A stretch of DNA of 64,000 nucleotides from Nitrospirota bacterium. Lineage in GTDB: Bacteria; Nitrospirota; Thermodesulfovibrionia; Thermodesulfovibrionales; UBA9159. Under the pieces are notes generated by a model. That model ran no database searches. It saw only the letters and a program-made list of their open reading frames with translations, and was not told where the DNA came from. The stretch is from contig JAJYIF010000003.1 of NCBI GenBank assembly GCA_021790195.1, forward strand, positions 62,001 through 126,000. The letters run 5' to 3'. Numbering within the stretch: position 1 is the first letter of the stretch; each line of letters opens with the position of its first letter. Below are positions 7,687 through 16,147 of the stretch, one piece after another. A program made the position numbers and the translations under genes.

Positions 7687-9043
7687 TCGCAGGAAGACAA
7701 TCCTGATCGTCGACGACGACAGGATGTTCTGCCAAACCCTCAGAGACTATCTGAGCGGGGAGACAGTCGACGTGCTGACAGCCCACACCGCCGCCGAGTG
7801 TCTCGCCATCTGCTCTCGCACAAGAGTGGATGTGGCCTTGCTTGACCAGAAGCTTCCCGACAGAGAGGGCCATACCCTCTGTTCCCCCATCCTCGAATGC
7901 AACGACCAGACAAAGATAATCTTCAGCACCGCCTACCCAAGCTTTGAAAACGCCGTCAAGGCCATCAGGGCCGGCGCATACGACTATCTTTCGAAGCCCT
8001 TCGAGCTCGAGGAATTGCGACTCGCAATCGGCCATGCGTTCAGGACCCTCGATTTGGAGCGCGTGGAGCAGATAGAGAACTACCGGATCGACAAGGAGAT
8101 GGAAGAGACCGTCCTTGTCGGGGGCCGCGGGGGCCTTTCAGAAGTGCAGGAATTAGTGGACGCCGCCTCCCGCGCTGATGCGCCCGTGCTGATTACCGGG
8201 GAGACCGGCACAGGCAAGAATGTCGTGGCGAAGGCGATCCACTTCAGCGGTCCCCTGAGGAAGGCGCCTTTCATAAGCATAAACTGCGCCGCCATTCCCG
8301 AAAACCTTATGGAGGCGGAACTTTTCGGATATGAAAAAGGGGCCTTTACAGGAGCGGCAGCCGCCAGAAAAGGCATCTTCGAAATGGCGGAGGGAGGCAC
8401 GCTCTTTCTTGACGAGATCGGCGAGATGCCTCTTAATCTTCAGTCGAAATTGCTCGGAGTGCTCGACGATAAAAGGATCAGAAGGATCGGGGGAGAATCG
8501 ATCAGGTTCGTAGATGTGCGGATAATTGCCGCGACAAGCACGGATGTGGAGACTGCGGCAAAGCAAAAGAGATTCAGGGAGGACCTCTATTACCGTCTCG
8601 GCGTCATCAAGATACATGTCCCTCCCCTGAGAGACAGACTGGAGGACATCCCTGACCTCTGCGGCCACTTCCTGGGCAAGAGCCGCAGGGGCCGTGACAT
8701 CATGTTGGCGGATTCCGAGGTCGAGAAGCTGAAGATGTATGATTGGTCGGGAAACGTGAGAGAGCTGAGGAATATCCTTGAAAGGGCGGTTGCACTCCGG
8801 AAAGGACCGTACATTACGCCATCCGATTTTATCGGTAACAGCCGGAGCTGCCCGGAACCGCAATCCGATCTCAGCGCTTCAGGGGCTACGCAGGGCGACT
8901 CAACCCTTGAGGCAATGGAAAAGAACCATATCAGCACTGCCCTCCGGCAGTTTTCGGGAAACTATACCAGGACCGCAAAGGCGATGGGGATATCCCTTTC
9001 CACGCTTAAGAGGAAGATCAAGAAGTACGGTATCGTTTCGTAA
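7673..9043 (+). CDS. Sigma-54-dependent response regulator (NtrC family), non-AUG start
   Basis: The order is a receiver domain with acidic residues in ILIVDDD and phospho-acceptor Asp58, an AAA+ domain with Walker A GETGTGKN (176-183) and the sigma-54-contacting GAFTGA loop (223-228), and a Fis-type HTH at the end (TAKAMGISLSTLKRKI). The first ATG (7724) would remove beta-strand 1 and the acidic pocket. No ATG, GTG or TTG exists between it and the upstream in-frame stop at 7652. The best-placed start is ATA at 7673, 6 nt after GGAGG; ATC at 7700 after AGGAA is the alternative. Starting at 7673 it overlaps the kinase gene by 14 bp and makes 456 aa. The function is firm; the start is inference. 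Confidence 0.88.
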   Translation: MAFPDRRKTILIVDDDRMFCQTLRDYLSGETVDVLTAHTAAECLAICSRTRVDVALLDQKLPDREGHTLCSPILECNDQTKIIFSTAYPSFENAVKAIRAGAYDYLSKPFELEELRLAIGHAFRTLDLERVEQIENYRIDKEMEETVLVGGRGGLSEVQELVDAASRADAPVLITGETGTGKNVVAKAIHFSGPLRKAPFISINCAAIPENLMEAELFGYEKGAFTGAAAARKGIFEMAEGGTLFLDEIGEMPLNLQSKLLGVLDDKRIRRIGGESIRFVDVRIIAATSTDVETAAKQKRFREDLYYRLGVIKIHVPPLRDRLEDIPDLCGHFLGKSRRGRDIMLADSEVEKLKMYDWSGNVRELRNILERAVALRKGPYITPSDFIGNSRSCPEPQSDLSASGATQGDSTLEAMEKNHISTALRQFSGNYTRTAKAMGISLSTLKRKIKKYGIVS

Positions 9044-9367
9044 ACTTCTCAAAGCGGCTGACTCACAGGGAACTGAGAGCTTCGGGAGTCCTAAAACAAA
9101 TGAAGGTCAGGAGCGGTTTCGTTCTGCGCACAGAAGTTAAAACTGTGCAGCATCCTAATAATTGTGCGGAGTGCCAAGGGAAATATTAACTGTCTCATAA
9201 TAGTCTGTACTTCATAGTCGTCATTCCCGCGAAGGCGGGAATCCAGGTTGAGAAGCATGGATGCTCGACTAAGGACCTCGGGCATGACGGACGAAAGCCA
9301 AAAGTCTGTAAATATTATTTTGCGACTGTTAATAATTCTCCTTTATTCGAAAACGGATCAACGATAA
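9044..9367. other. Intergenic region without a gene
   Basis: These 324 bp lie between convergent genes, the sigma-54 activator and the ImmA-like peptidase. I see no ORF with coding character and no clear terminator. The only recognisable structure is the short palindromic repeat at 9220-9287. Confidence 0.6.
9220..9287. repeat. Short palindromic repeat, relative of the 1941-2075 element
   Basis: The element begins GTCATTCCCG with an internal hairpin (TTCCCGC gaa GGCGGGAA) and ATCCAG, and ends CGGGCATGAC, the inverse of its start with one mismatch in ten. The same start and the ATCCAG box occur at 1941. It has no coding capacity. Confidence 0.6.
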
Positions 9368-9979
9368 TCATTTCATGTACCTCTTCATAACGCTATCTTT
9401 CTCCATTCTCTTCGCAACCACATCCGGCGAAACCAGAAAAGCCTTCGCCACGTGCTCAGTGATCAGGTCCCAAGCGAAGTCCCAGTTCTTCTCCATCGAA
9501 ATCCCTTTTTCTTTGATCTTCTTGGTCCATTCGGCGGCGCATTTGATCAGTTTTTCTCTTGGCACAAGGATCAGACCGGCAAAGGCGTATCCCTGATATT
9601 CTAGCCAGCTATGCTCTTCTTCGGTCAAAGAGTTGATAAATTCTTTCCATCCGGCAGTGGACTTAAATTTATGCCTGTCGTATAGATGGCGGTGCAGGAC
9701 TATGTGGCCTATTTCATGCGCCAGCGTGAAACGATAGCGCGTGATGCGGTCGGTATAGACATACTCGTCTACATAGATGTTTTTCAGGTCGCCGGAGGTA
9801 AACCCTTCCACCTCAAACTCTCTTTGAAGGCCAAGAACCGGTACTATGTTGATGTCGAACTCGAATTCAACTATCTCCTCAATGGGGATGGGAATGTTGC
9901 CAGAAGGATGATACTTCCTCAGAAAGGCGTCCGCCTTCTTACGCAAGTCCTCGTAACTGTAAATAGGGATAACAGGCAT
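9368..9979 (-). CDS. ImmA/IrrE-family zinc metallopeptidase
   Basis: This 203-aa cytoplasmic protein has a gluzincin HEIGHIVLH motif near residue 90. In the ImmA/IrrE family this motif cleaves or inactivates a cognate repressor (ImmR in ICEBs1, DdrO in Deinococcus). It lies 3 bp downstream of an XRE regulator on the same strand, the usual pairing, so that regulator is the probable substrate. The setting of toxin-antitoxin genes suggests an accessory or stress module. No mobile-element genes remain next to it. Confidence 0.88.
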   Translation of the reverse strand: MPVIPIYSYEDLRKKADAFLRKYHPSGNIPIPIEEIVEFEFDINIVPVLGLQREFEVEGFTSGDLKNIYVDEYVYTDRITRYRFTLAHEIGHIVLHRHLYDRHKFKSTAGWKEFINSLTEEEHSWLEYQGYAFAGLILVPREKLIKCAAEWTKKIKEKGISMEKNWDFAWDLITEHVAKAFLVSPDVVAKRMEKDSVMKRYMK

Positions 9980-9982
9980 GAG

Positions 9983-10357
9983 CTACGCTTTCTTAATCAA
10001 CTCAACCAATTTCTCAAGCTTCTTCTCCGAAATCTTCTGACCCCGAAGCGTCCGGAACAGGATCGGCAGGCTCGCCAAGACTGCCTCGTCTTTGAGAAGC
10101 TCATCAGGAATACGGCCCGCCTCAATTCTTGCAAGATCGAAAAACTTATACCAGTCGTCCGAACCCTTCTTAATCTGAAGAAGACGGGCATATTCATCAA
10201 GTTTATCGCTCCCTTGCGGCGGCGGTATAAGTCCCCGTTCAAGCCTACTGATGTTGCCTGGATCGAGACCGTATTCAGCACAAAATCCGCGCAAAGTCTT
10301 CTTAAGGGAAATTCGCTTCGATTTGAAGAATTCACCAAAGGTTAATTTGAACGCCAT
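9983..10357 (-). CDS. XRE-family helix-turn-helix regulator paired with ImmA
   Basis: This 124-aa protein has an N-terminal HTH (about residues 9-62, with CAEYGLDPGNISRLERG as turn and recognition helix) and a C-terminal Lys-rich helix (KISEKKLEKLVELIKKA) of unknown role. The ATG at 10357 follows a GGGGTG ribosome site. It probably represses its own promoter through the GTTGT/ACAAC repeats just upstream, and the downstream ImmA-like peptidase could relieve that. An antitoxin role is the alternative. Confidence 0.85.
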   Translation of the reverse strand: MAFKLTFGEFFKSKRISLKKTLRGFCAEYGLDPGNISRLERGLIPPPQGSDKLDEYARLLQIKKGSDDWYKFFDLARIEAGRIPDELLKDEAVLASLPILFRTLRGQKISEKKLEKLVELIKKA

Positions 10358-10380
10358 CAAATTTCACCCCTTTCTGTTTT

Positions 10381-10428
10381 GTTGTACTAATACTACAACG
10401 GATGACGCGTTGTTGTCAAGATACAACG
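10381..10428 (-). promoter_or_regulatory. Promoter with two GTTGT-ACAAC operators for the XRE/ImmA pair
   Basis: On the minus strand TTGACA (10419-10414) and TAGTAT (10395-10390) are 18 nt apart. An inverted repeat GTTGTA-N7-TACAAC (10381-10399) covers the -10 box, and a second, CGTTGT-N9-ACAACG (10408-10428), covers the -35 box. This is the arrangement expected for autorepression by the XRE protein. Confidence 0.65.
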
Positions 10429-10621
10429 GTTTTAAGAAGGACCAGGGGGCACCCATTAAAGGCCACCATGTCAAGAGCCCGTAGTGATCCGTTCGTAAAA
10501 GGAGTCTTTTAACGTTTCCCTTATTAGCTACCATCTCTTCGCCACCCTGGGTGGGAGAAGCCCCAACTCCACTTCCCATATTATTTTCTTCGACCTGTCA
10601 GAAATCGCAGTGCTTGCTTCA

Positions 10622-10824
10622 GTGGTACATTGTACTCCAATTGCACCACATGACAGGCGTATTCTAAAAAGCCTTTCGGCAATTTCGACGTTAAGGTCTT
10701 AAAGGGCAAATACGGAGATCTGAAAAGACTGCGCGCGGGAAACTATCGGGTAATATTTGATGAGGAGGGCGATATTATGTCAATCTATGAAGTAAGACAT
10801 AGACAGGAGGCATATCATGATTAA
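10622..10824 (+). pseudogene. Frameshifted RelE/ParE-family toxin
   Basis: The first part reads CTPIAPHDRRILKSL in one frame. The rest, beginning FDVKVLKGKYGDLKRLRAG and ending with YRVIFDEEGDIMSIYEVRHR, is in another frame. Together they cover a short RelE-like toxin, but about 20 residues around the helix 2 linker are missing and the frame is broken. The toxin stop overlaps the ATG of the Phd-like antitoxin. The toxin should be inactive while its antitoxin remains intact. Confidence 0.75.
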
Positions 10825-11002
10825 GACACAAATTATCAAGGAAAACAATAGGCCGGTTGCAGTGATTCTTGATTACAATGAATACCGGAGATTGAAAGAA
10901 ATCGAGCAGGACAAGGCTGATTATCGATCTGCGATTGCAGTCAAGATGAAGGCTAAGAAGTGGACAACTCATGCAGCTCTGAAAAAACAACTCGGCATTT
11001 AG
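10817..11002 (+). CDS. Phd/YefM-type antitoxin, partner of the broken RelE
   Basis: This 61-aa protein has the Phd-fold N-terminus (KTQIIKENNRPVAVILDYNEYRRLKEIE), which binds operator DNA, and a basic C-terminus that would wrap a RelE toxin. AGGAGG lies 6 nt before the ATG. Toxin-first order with overlap is less common for this family. With the toxin frameshifted it is an orphan antitoxin that may neutralise related toxins elsewhere. Confidence 0.75.
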   Translation: MIKTQIIKENNRPVAVILDYNEYRRLKEIEQDKADYRSAIAVKMKAKKWTTHAALKKQLGI

Positions 11003-11373
11003 CGTAATGACAGGAAAGGACTTGGAAACCGTAAAAACAAAGAAATTATAAAGACCCCCCCTGAACACTTCCTACATTATTTTCGGTCCTTAAGAAACCA
11101 AGCTGCAAAGTCTTGACGCCCCAGACCTCTTCAAGGGAGCGGGAAAAGGATCCTCTTGTTGGGGTAATGGCTCCTGTTCTTTGTAGCGATCTTATGACCG
11201 TTTAAAGCGGCAGTCGCATTGATTAGACAGTCTATCGGCGTAAGGGTCAGCCCTCTTCCTCTGAAACCCGGGGAAAAGTCTTTATTCTTATCTTCCTGCA
11301 AACGAAGCGCGTCTGCCTGCCGTCAGGCAGGCGTTAGGTAGGTTCGTTAAGCCGATTCAAGCGGCTTGCAAGA
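11003..11373. other. Intergenic region without a gene
   Basis: No convincing ORF or RNA gene is visible in this stretch of about 370 bp. It holds a palindrome GCCTG-CCGT-CAGGC near 11315-11330, of the CCTGCCTG type also found at 34480-34530, and a 6-bp inverted repeat AAGCCG/CGGCTT at 11349-11367 just before the VapBC operator. Confidence 0.5.
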
Positions 11374-11392
11374 TATATATCATTAATATATA
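11374..11392. promoter_or_regulatory. Palindromic operator upstream of vapBC
   Basis: A perfect inverted repeat TATATAT-CATTA-ATATATA ends 20 bp before the vapB start. AT-rich palindromes at this position are typical binding sites of VapB/VapBC autorepressors and would overlap the promoter. Confidence 0.5.
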
Positions 11393-11412
11393 CTTATTGC
11401 AGGAGGTGTTTC

Positions 11413-11640
11413 ATGAAAACGGCAAAGCTGTTTCAGAACGGTCAAAGCCAGGCGGTCCGACTGCCAAAGGAATTCAGGTTTGAGGATGACCATGTGTACG
11501 TCAAAAAGTCCGGCAATGTTGTCATGTTGATCCCTGCAAAAGAGTCGTGGGATACGTTACTGAAGAGTCTGGATAAGTTCTCGTCGGATTTTATGGCGCA
11601 ACGGAAACAGGCGAAGGCGCAGAAACGGGAGTCTTTTTGA
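11413..11640 (+). CDS. vapB: VapB antitoxin (AbrB/SpoVT fold)
   Basis: This 75-aa protein has an AbrB-type DNA-binding half (TAKLFQNGQSQAVRLPKEFRF, the signature of VapB antitoxins) and a C-terminal tail with a Phe that would occlude the VapC active site. AGGAGG precedes the ATG. It is translationally coupled to vapC: its TGA shares a base with the toxin ATG. It represses its own operon and neutralises VapC. Confidence 0.93.
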   Translation: MKTAKLFQNGQSQAVRLPKEFRFEDDHVYVKKSGNVVMLIPAKESWDTLLKSLDKFSSDFMAQRKQAKAQKRESF

Positions 11641-12041
11641 TGAAATACATGCTTGATACAAACATATGCATCTATCTCATTAAGCAAAAGCCTGAGAAGG
11701 TACTTAGGCATTTCACGACCCATTCTGTAGGCGATATCGGCATTTCTTCTATCACGCTTGCGGAGCTAAGATTTGGTGTAGAAAAGAGCCGGCAAGTGGA
11801 AAATAATCGTCAGGCCCTGGATGAATTCATGCTGCCGCTTGAAATTGCAGATTTCGACGAGAAGGCGGCAGAAAGTTATGGAAAGGTGCGGGCCTCACTC
11901 GAAAAGGAGGGCAAGCCCATCGGTTCCATGGATATGCTAATAGGTGCACATGCCCTGAGTCTTAGCGTTACCCTGGTCACAAATAACACCGGCGAATTTA
12001 AGCAAATCAAGCATCTCAAGATTGCGGATTGGAGCAGATAG
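11640..12041 (+). CDS. vapC: VapC PIN-domain ribonuclease toxin
   Basis: This 133-aa PIN nuclease has acidic Mg-binding residues Asp6 (LDTNI), Glu42, Asp98 (SMDMLIGAHAL) and the TNNTGEF end motif. VapC toxins cut tRNA or rRNA when the antitoxin is degraded. The ATG at 11640 overlapping the vapB stop is preferred over a TTG one codon earlier. All catalytic residues are present, so the pair should be active. Confidence 0.93.
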   Translation: MKYMLDTNICIYLIKQKPEKVLRHFTTHSVGDIGISSITLAELRFGVEKSRQVENNRQALDEFMLPLEIADFDEKAAESYGKVRASLEKEGKPIGSMDMLIGAHALSLSVTLVTNNTGEFKQIKHLKIADWSR

Positions 12042-12205
12042 GAGCGTCAGGAGTAATATCATTTAGACCCGCCGGTCCAAAATGAACAACTCATAATGGA
12101 CCATCCTTTTCCCTTATTCAGCGCCCTCACCTATTTCCGGGCCTTTCTTCTGCATATCCACCCTATTTTTTGATGGCACGGACATTGCTTTAATTGAGGA
12201 ACACG

Positions 12206-13381
12206 ATGCAAAAAGATCTCAAAATGAGAAACGTCCTGATCGTAGATGACGAGAAGTCATTTCTTCTCAGTCTTGTTGAAGGTCTCAGCATCTATGCGGC
12301 CGACTTCAACACCCTGACCGCGGTCAACGGCAGGGAGGCGATAGACGTCCTCGGCTCCAAGAACATCGACCTCGTGGTGACCGATCTCAAGATGCCCGAG
12401 CTGGACGGCTTTCAGCTCCTCGCCTTTATGAGCAAAAAATATCCGCATATCCCCGTGATCGTCATGACCGCCTATTGCACGCCGGAGATAAAACATAGGC
12501 TCGATTCCCTCGGTTCTTTTCAGCTCCTCGAAAAACCCCTCAATTTCAAGGACCTCGTAGACGGCATCTTCGCGGAGCTCGTCAAGAAATCCAAGGGGTA
12601 CATCCGCGGCATTACAATGCCGACGTTCCTTCAGCTCGTGGAGATGGAAAAGAAGACATGCACTCTCAAGGTCACGTCGGCTGGAAGGACCGGATTTCTT
12701 TATTTCATCGAAGGTGTCCTTATGGACGCGGGAAATGGAGTCAATACCGGGGAAAAGGCGGCATATGATATCGTCAGCTGGACCGAGCCGGAGATAGAGA
12801 TAGAGAATGTCTGCAGGGTAAAGACGAGGAATATAGAAAGTTCCCTGATTTATATACTTATGGAGTCATGCCGCATAAAAGACGAAAGCGACAAGCGAGA
12901 CAGGAGCGCAGCTGGCGACGTGCCAGGCGTTGGCGAAGAGGCAACGGGCACGGTTGATATGAATTTGACGACCGGTGATAGGGAAAGTCTGATTTCAGCA
13001 GCCCCAACAAAGGAGGAGAAGATGGACAGTCTGAAGGAAATCCTTAACGAATTCGCAAAACTGCAGGGCGTCAACGCAGTCTGTCTTGTGGGCCGGGACG
13101 GCTTTCTATTAGACAGCATTGCCAGGACCGGCATAGAGACGGAAATGGTAGGGGCCATCGCGTCAAGCGGCTTCGGCTCGGCGGAGTCGATGGGCAGACA
13201 GCTCGGAAAGGGCGAGCTTTCGATGAGCATGCTCGAGTTCGAAAGCGGTCCGGTCATGTTCTCTCCTGTAGGAGAAGACGCCTTTCTCGTGGTCGTGGCG
13301 GACAGGGACGCCAACCTCGGCATGGTGAGACTTAAGCTCAAGAAGTATTGCCATCAGCTTGCAGTTGTTGCGGCATTATGA
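12206..13381 (+). CDS. Response regulator with receiver, PATAN (DUF4388) and roadblock/LC7 domains
   Basis: The order in about 391 residues is a CheY-like receiver (LIVDDE, phospho-Asp in VVTDLKMPELDGF, Lys in LLEKPL), a DUF4388/PATAN-like segment (about 130-230, ITMPTFLQLVEMEKKTCTL), a linker, and a roadblock/LC7 domain (about 275-391) of the type that regulates small GTPases. The ATG at 12206 is 5 nt after GAGGA. Such regulators link phosphorelay signals to Ras-like GTPase or motility/polarity modules. No GTPase is next to it here. The downstream gene is probably co-transcribed. Confidence 0.85.
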   Translation: MQKDLKMRNVLIVDDEKSFLLSLVEGLSIYAADFNTLTAVNGREAIDVLGSKNIDLVVTDLKMPELDGFQLLAFMSKKYPHIPVIVMTAYCTPEIKHRLDSLGSFQLLEKPLNFKDLVDGIFAELVKKSKGYIRGITMPTFLQLVEMEKKTCTLKVTSAGRTGFLYFIEGVLMDAGNGVNTGEKAAYDIVSWTEPEIEIENVCRVKTRNIESSLIYILMESCRIKDESDKRDRSAAGDVPGVGEEATGTVDMNLTTGDRESLISAAPTKEEKMDSLKEILNEFAKLQGVNAVCLVGRDGFLLDSIARTGIETEMVGAIASSGFGSAESMGRQLGKGELSMSMLEFESGPVMFSPVGEDAFLVVVADRDANLGMVRLKLKKYCHQLAVVAAL

Positions 13382-13408
13382 ACGAACTGAACACCCGGAG
13401 GTCGATAC

Positions 13409-14032
13409 ATGAATGAGGGCAAGATTCTAGATATTGCGCACATTAGCTTCCTGGACATGATAAAGATAATGATCACGCTGAGCGGCGCGGCGAGCGCCAA
13501 GGGCGCTCTCATCAGAAACGCCCTGAAGACCGCGGAGCGCATACCCGAAACCAATTACGCGTCCTTCTATGACTACCTGAGCGCCATTGAGAATGCAACC
13601 AACCCGATCACCATGATCGAGGGACGCTCCTCTCACCACGGAGAATTCGTCTTCGGTCTCAAGTCCTGCCCATTCGGCCCCTCGATAAAAAATTATATGG
13701 AGGTCTTCGAGAAGCTCCCGGACGGTTTTGCCGATTATACGGCCGAGTTCAACAAGCCCAGCAATATCACGGACCAATATCGCGTAGGGGAAGGGGCCGG
13801 CGTGAGCCCGTTCTGCTCGGTTCATCAGCCGATGAGGAGTGCGTTTGCCGACAAGATAACCATCGGGGGAAAGAAGATCAGAATCTACCAGCTGGGCTGC
13901 AAGTCGGGCTCCGGGAAGAAGGGTTTTGCGATGAAATGGGTAGAGCAAAGCGGGGTCCCGAAAGAAGTCGTGGACAGGGTCCTCGACAACCACATGTGCT
14001 GTTACTATCTCAAGATACTCGATCAGTCTTAA
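13409..14032 (+). CDS. Uncharacterised cysteine-containing protein downstream of the PATAN/roadblock regulator
   Basis: I do not recognise this 207-aa family. It lacks signal peptide and membrane segments. Cysteines and histidines cluster in SCPFGPS (about 90), PFCSVHQP (about 133), LGCKSGSGKKGFA (about 160) and a terminal MCCYYL, suggesting metal or haem binding or a redox sensor, which is inference. It starts 28 bp after the regulator with a GGAGG-like site and is likely in its operon. Confidence 0.6.
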   Translation: MNEGKILDIAHISFLDMIKIMITLSGAASAKGALIRNALKTAERIPETNYASFYDYLSAIENATNPITMIEGRSSHHGEFVFGLKSCPFGPSIKNYMEVFEKLPDGFADYTAEFNKPSNITDQYRVGEGAGVSPFCSVHQPMRSAFADKITIGGKKIRIYQLGCKSGSGKKGFAMKWVEQSGVPKEVVDRVLDNHMCCYYLKILDQS

Positions 14033-14093
14033 GAAGGAAGGACTGCGGGAGCCGAAGATTTCCATTCCTCCGGCGCCCATAGTCCTTCTCCTC

Positions 14094-14510
14094 TCATTCG
14101 AGGAAGAAGCCGAGTCTCTCCATAGTCGTCAGTGCCCATTCGTCTTCAAGAAGCTCGTCCCCGGCAAGTTTCGCATTGCTCCTTGCGTATTCCTTCAGCA
14201 GGCAATAGGCGAGCCTCTTCTTCACGCTGTTGAGACGTCTTGATGGGTCTGCCGCGTTGTCTTTGAGAGACCACCTTACGCTCAAGGCAGTGATGACGTT
14301 GTCTAGCATGTCCTCCGGCACATCAGACTGAAGGAAGAGGACGAGTCTCCCCCCTTCGGTGATGAGCTTCATCGGCTGGGAAGGCTCGCTCAGATCCATC
14401 GCTCTTTCCTTCGACCACGCAGGAAGGTCGCTGACGTATCTCAAATCATTGACGAAGAATTCTCTCCCGACTCCTCTTAAGGTCTCCTCAAAATCCTGGG
14501 TATAGATCAT
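14094..14510 (-). CDS. Hypothetical protein downstream of HtrA
   Basis: This 138-aa soluble protein is of no family I recognise. It is acidic, without signal peptide, with a mixed alpha/beta start (GREFFVNDLRYVSDLPAWSKERA) and a helical C-terminal half. It begins 16 bp after the HtrA gene on the same strand and is probably co-transcribed with it. Codon use matches its neighbours. Confidence 0.6.
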   Translation of the reverse strand: MIYTQDFEETLRGVGREFFVNDLRYVSDLPAWSKERAMDLSEPSQPMKLITEGGRLVLFLQSDVPEDMLDNVITALSVRWSLKDNAADPSRRLNSVKKRLAYCLLKEYARSNAKLAGDELLEDEWALTTMERLGFFLE

Positions 14511-14526
14511 ATCGCCGCTCCGGACC

Positions 14527-15990
14527 TCAACCCTCAGGCGCGCTCTTTACCGACAGGTAGAGCGTCGAGCCGTTCCGGTAGATCAGGAAGAGCATAGATT
14601 TCCCGGCCTTTCTTAAGGTCTCTGTAAAGTCTTTCACGGAGCTTATCGTCTTACGGTCCACTTCGAGGATAACGTCCCCTCTCTGAAGGCCCGCCTCGCT
14701 CGCGGAACTGTTTGCCTCCACATTAGTGACGACTACTCCTTCCGCCTTCTTCATCCCCAATTCGGCCGCTATCTCGGGACTCACCGGCTGCAGAGAGATG
14801 CCCAGCTGCTTTTCCATCTCCTCGGCAGGCTTTACAGCCTCTTCTTCTTTCAGCTCGCCTACGGTCACCGGGATATCCCGTTCCTTGCCGTCCCTGAGCA
14901 CCTTGAGGGTGGCCTTTTCACCTGGGGGCAAGACCGCAACCATACGGGGAAGTTCGTTGTATTCATTGATCGTCTTGCCGTTGAATTCCAGTATAATGTC
15001 CCCCCTCTTAAGTCCGGCCTTCTCCGCCGGGCCTCCGGCCACGACATCGGAGACAAGTGCGCCCTTTTCCCCATTCATTCCAAAAGACTTTGCAAGCTCC
15101 GGCGTAACCTCCTGTATGGAAACGCCCAGCCAGCCCCTGATTACCTTGCCTTTCTCCTTCAGCTGGACAAGGATTTCCTTCACCATGTTTATCGGGACCG
15201 CGAAGCCGATGCCCTGGCCCGAGGAAACTATGGCCGTATTTATTCCCACGACCTCGCCGTAATAATTTATCAGCGGGCCCCCGCTGTTTCCGGGATTGAT
15301 GGACGCATCGGTCTGGATGAAGTCGTCATAGGGGCCTGCGCCTATCACGCGCCCCTTTGCGCTCACAATGCCGGCCGTGACCGTTTCGGAGAGACCGAAG
15401 GGGTCTCCGATGGCGATGACCGACTCTCCCTGGCGCAGTTTATCGGAATCGCCGAGAGGGATGACCGGAAGTTCTCCCTTCGCCTCTATCTTTATCAGCG
15501 CTATATCGGTCTTTGGGTCAGTGCCTACGACCTTGGCCGGATACTGCTCCTTATTGAAAAGTATCACCGTTATGTCCTTGGCCTTCTGCACCACGTGGTT
15601 ATTGGTTACAATGTAGCCGTCCTTATTTATAATGAACCCCGATCCGAGGCCCTTTCTCTTAAACTCCTTCGGCTCCTGACTGCCGAAGAACCTCTTCCAG
15701 AATTCCTTGAAGGGATCTTCATTCCCGGGCTGTGTATTGAACTCCTGTGGGACCTCGGCCTTAACGACCTGCGTAACGCTGATATTTACGACCGCAGGTT
15801 TGAGACGCTCCGTGAGCTTCGACACGGTCTCGTTGGTAATCTGAATTTCCCCCCTCGGACCCGCCTTTTCCAATGTGCTCCAGAAATTTGCCGCATTAGC
15901 CGACCCCTGGAGGATGACCGCAAGTGAGAGAGCGACAAGCAGCTTCGGGCACAATCCCGTTAAAAATGAATTCCTTATTTTCTTAAGCAT
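14527..15990 (-). CDS. degP: Periplasmic serine protease/chaperone of the Do (DegP/HtrA) family
   Basis: This 487-aa protein degrades or refolds misfolded envelope proteins. Its signal peptide ends near QGSANA-ANF (residue 33). A trypsin-like domain has the triad His132 (TNNHVV), Asp162 (KTDIALIK) and Ser236 (NPGNSGGPL), and two PDZ domains lie at about 280-370 and 395-485. AGGAGG lies 4 nt before the ATG at 15990; an ORF extension upstream lacks such a site. It is transcribed divergently from the DksA-like gene and is probably envelope-stress regulated. Confidence 0.95.
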   Translation of the reverse strand: MLKKIRNSFLTGLCPKLLVALSLAVILQGSANAANFWSTLEKAGPRGEIQITNETVSKLTERLKPAVVNISVTQVVKAEVPQEFNTQPGNEDPFKEFWKRFFGSQEPKEFKRKGLGSGFIINKDGYIVTNNHVVQKAKDITVILFNKEQYPAKVVGTDPKTDIALIKIEAKGELPVIPLGDSDKLRQGESVIAIGDPFGLSETVTAGIVSAKGRVIGAGPYDDFIQTDASINPGNSGGPLINYYGEVVGINTAIVSSGQGIGFAVPINMVKEILVQLKEKGKVIRGWLGVSIQEVTPELAKSFGMNGEKGALVSDVVAGGPAEKAGLKRGDIILEFNGKTINEYNELPRMVAVLPPGEKATLKVLRDGKERDIPVTVGELKEEEAVKPAEEMEKQLGISLQPVSPEIAAELGMKKAEGVVVTNVEANSSASEAGLQRGDVILEVDRKTISSVKDFTETLRKAGKSMLFLIYRNGSTLYLSVKSAPEG

Positions 15991-16147
15991 TAGGCCTCCT
16001 GATATGGACTTTCTTCTATTATAGCTTACCGGCTCCAAAGGTGCAAAAGGCGCGACTTCTGCGGGCGTCAGATGCGGCGGCTTCCGGGAAGTTGACTAAG
16101 ATTTTCCTTTTATGGTATTTTTTGAGAACACCTTTTCAGGAGAACGT

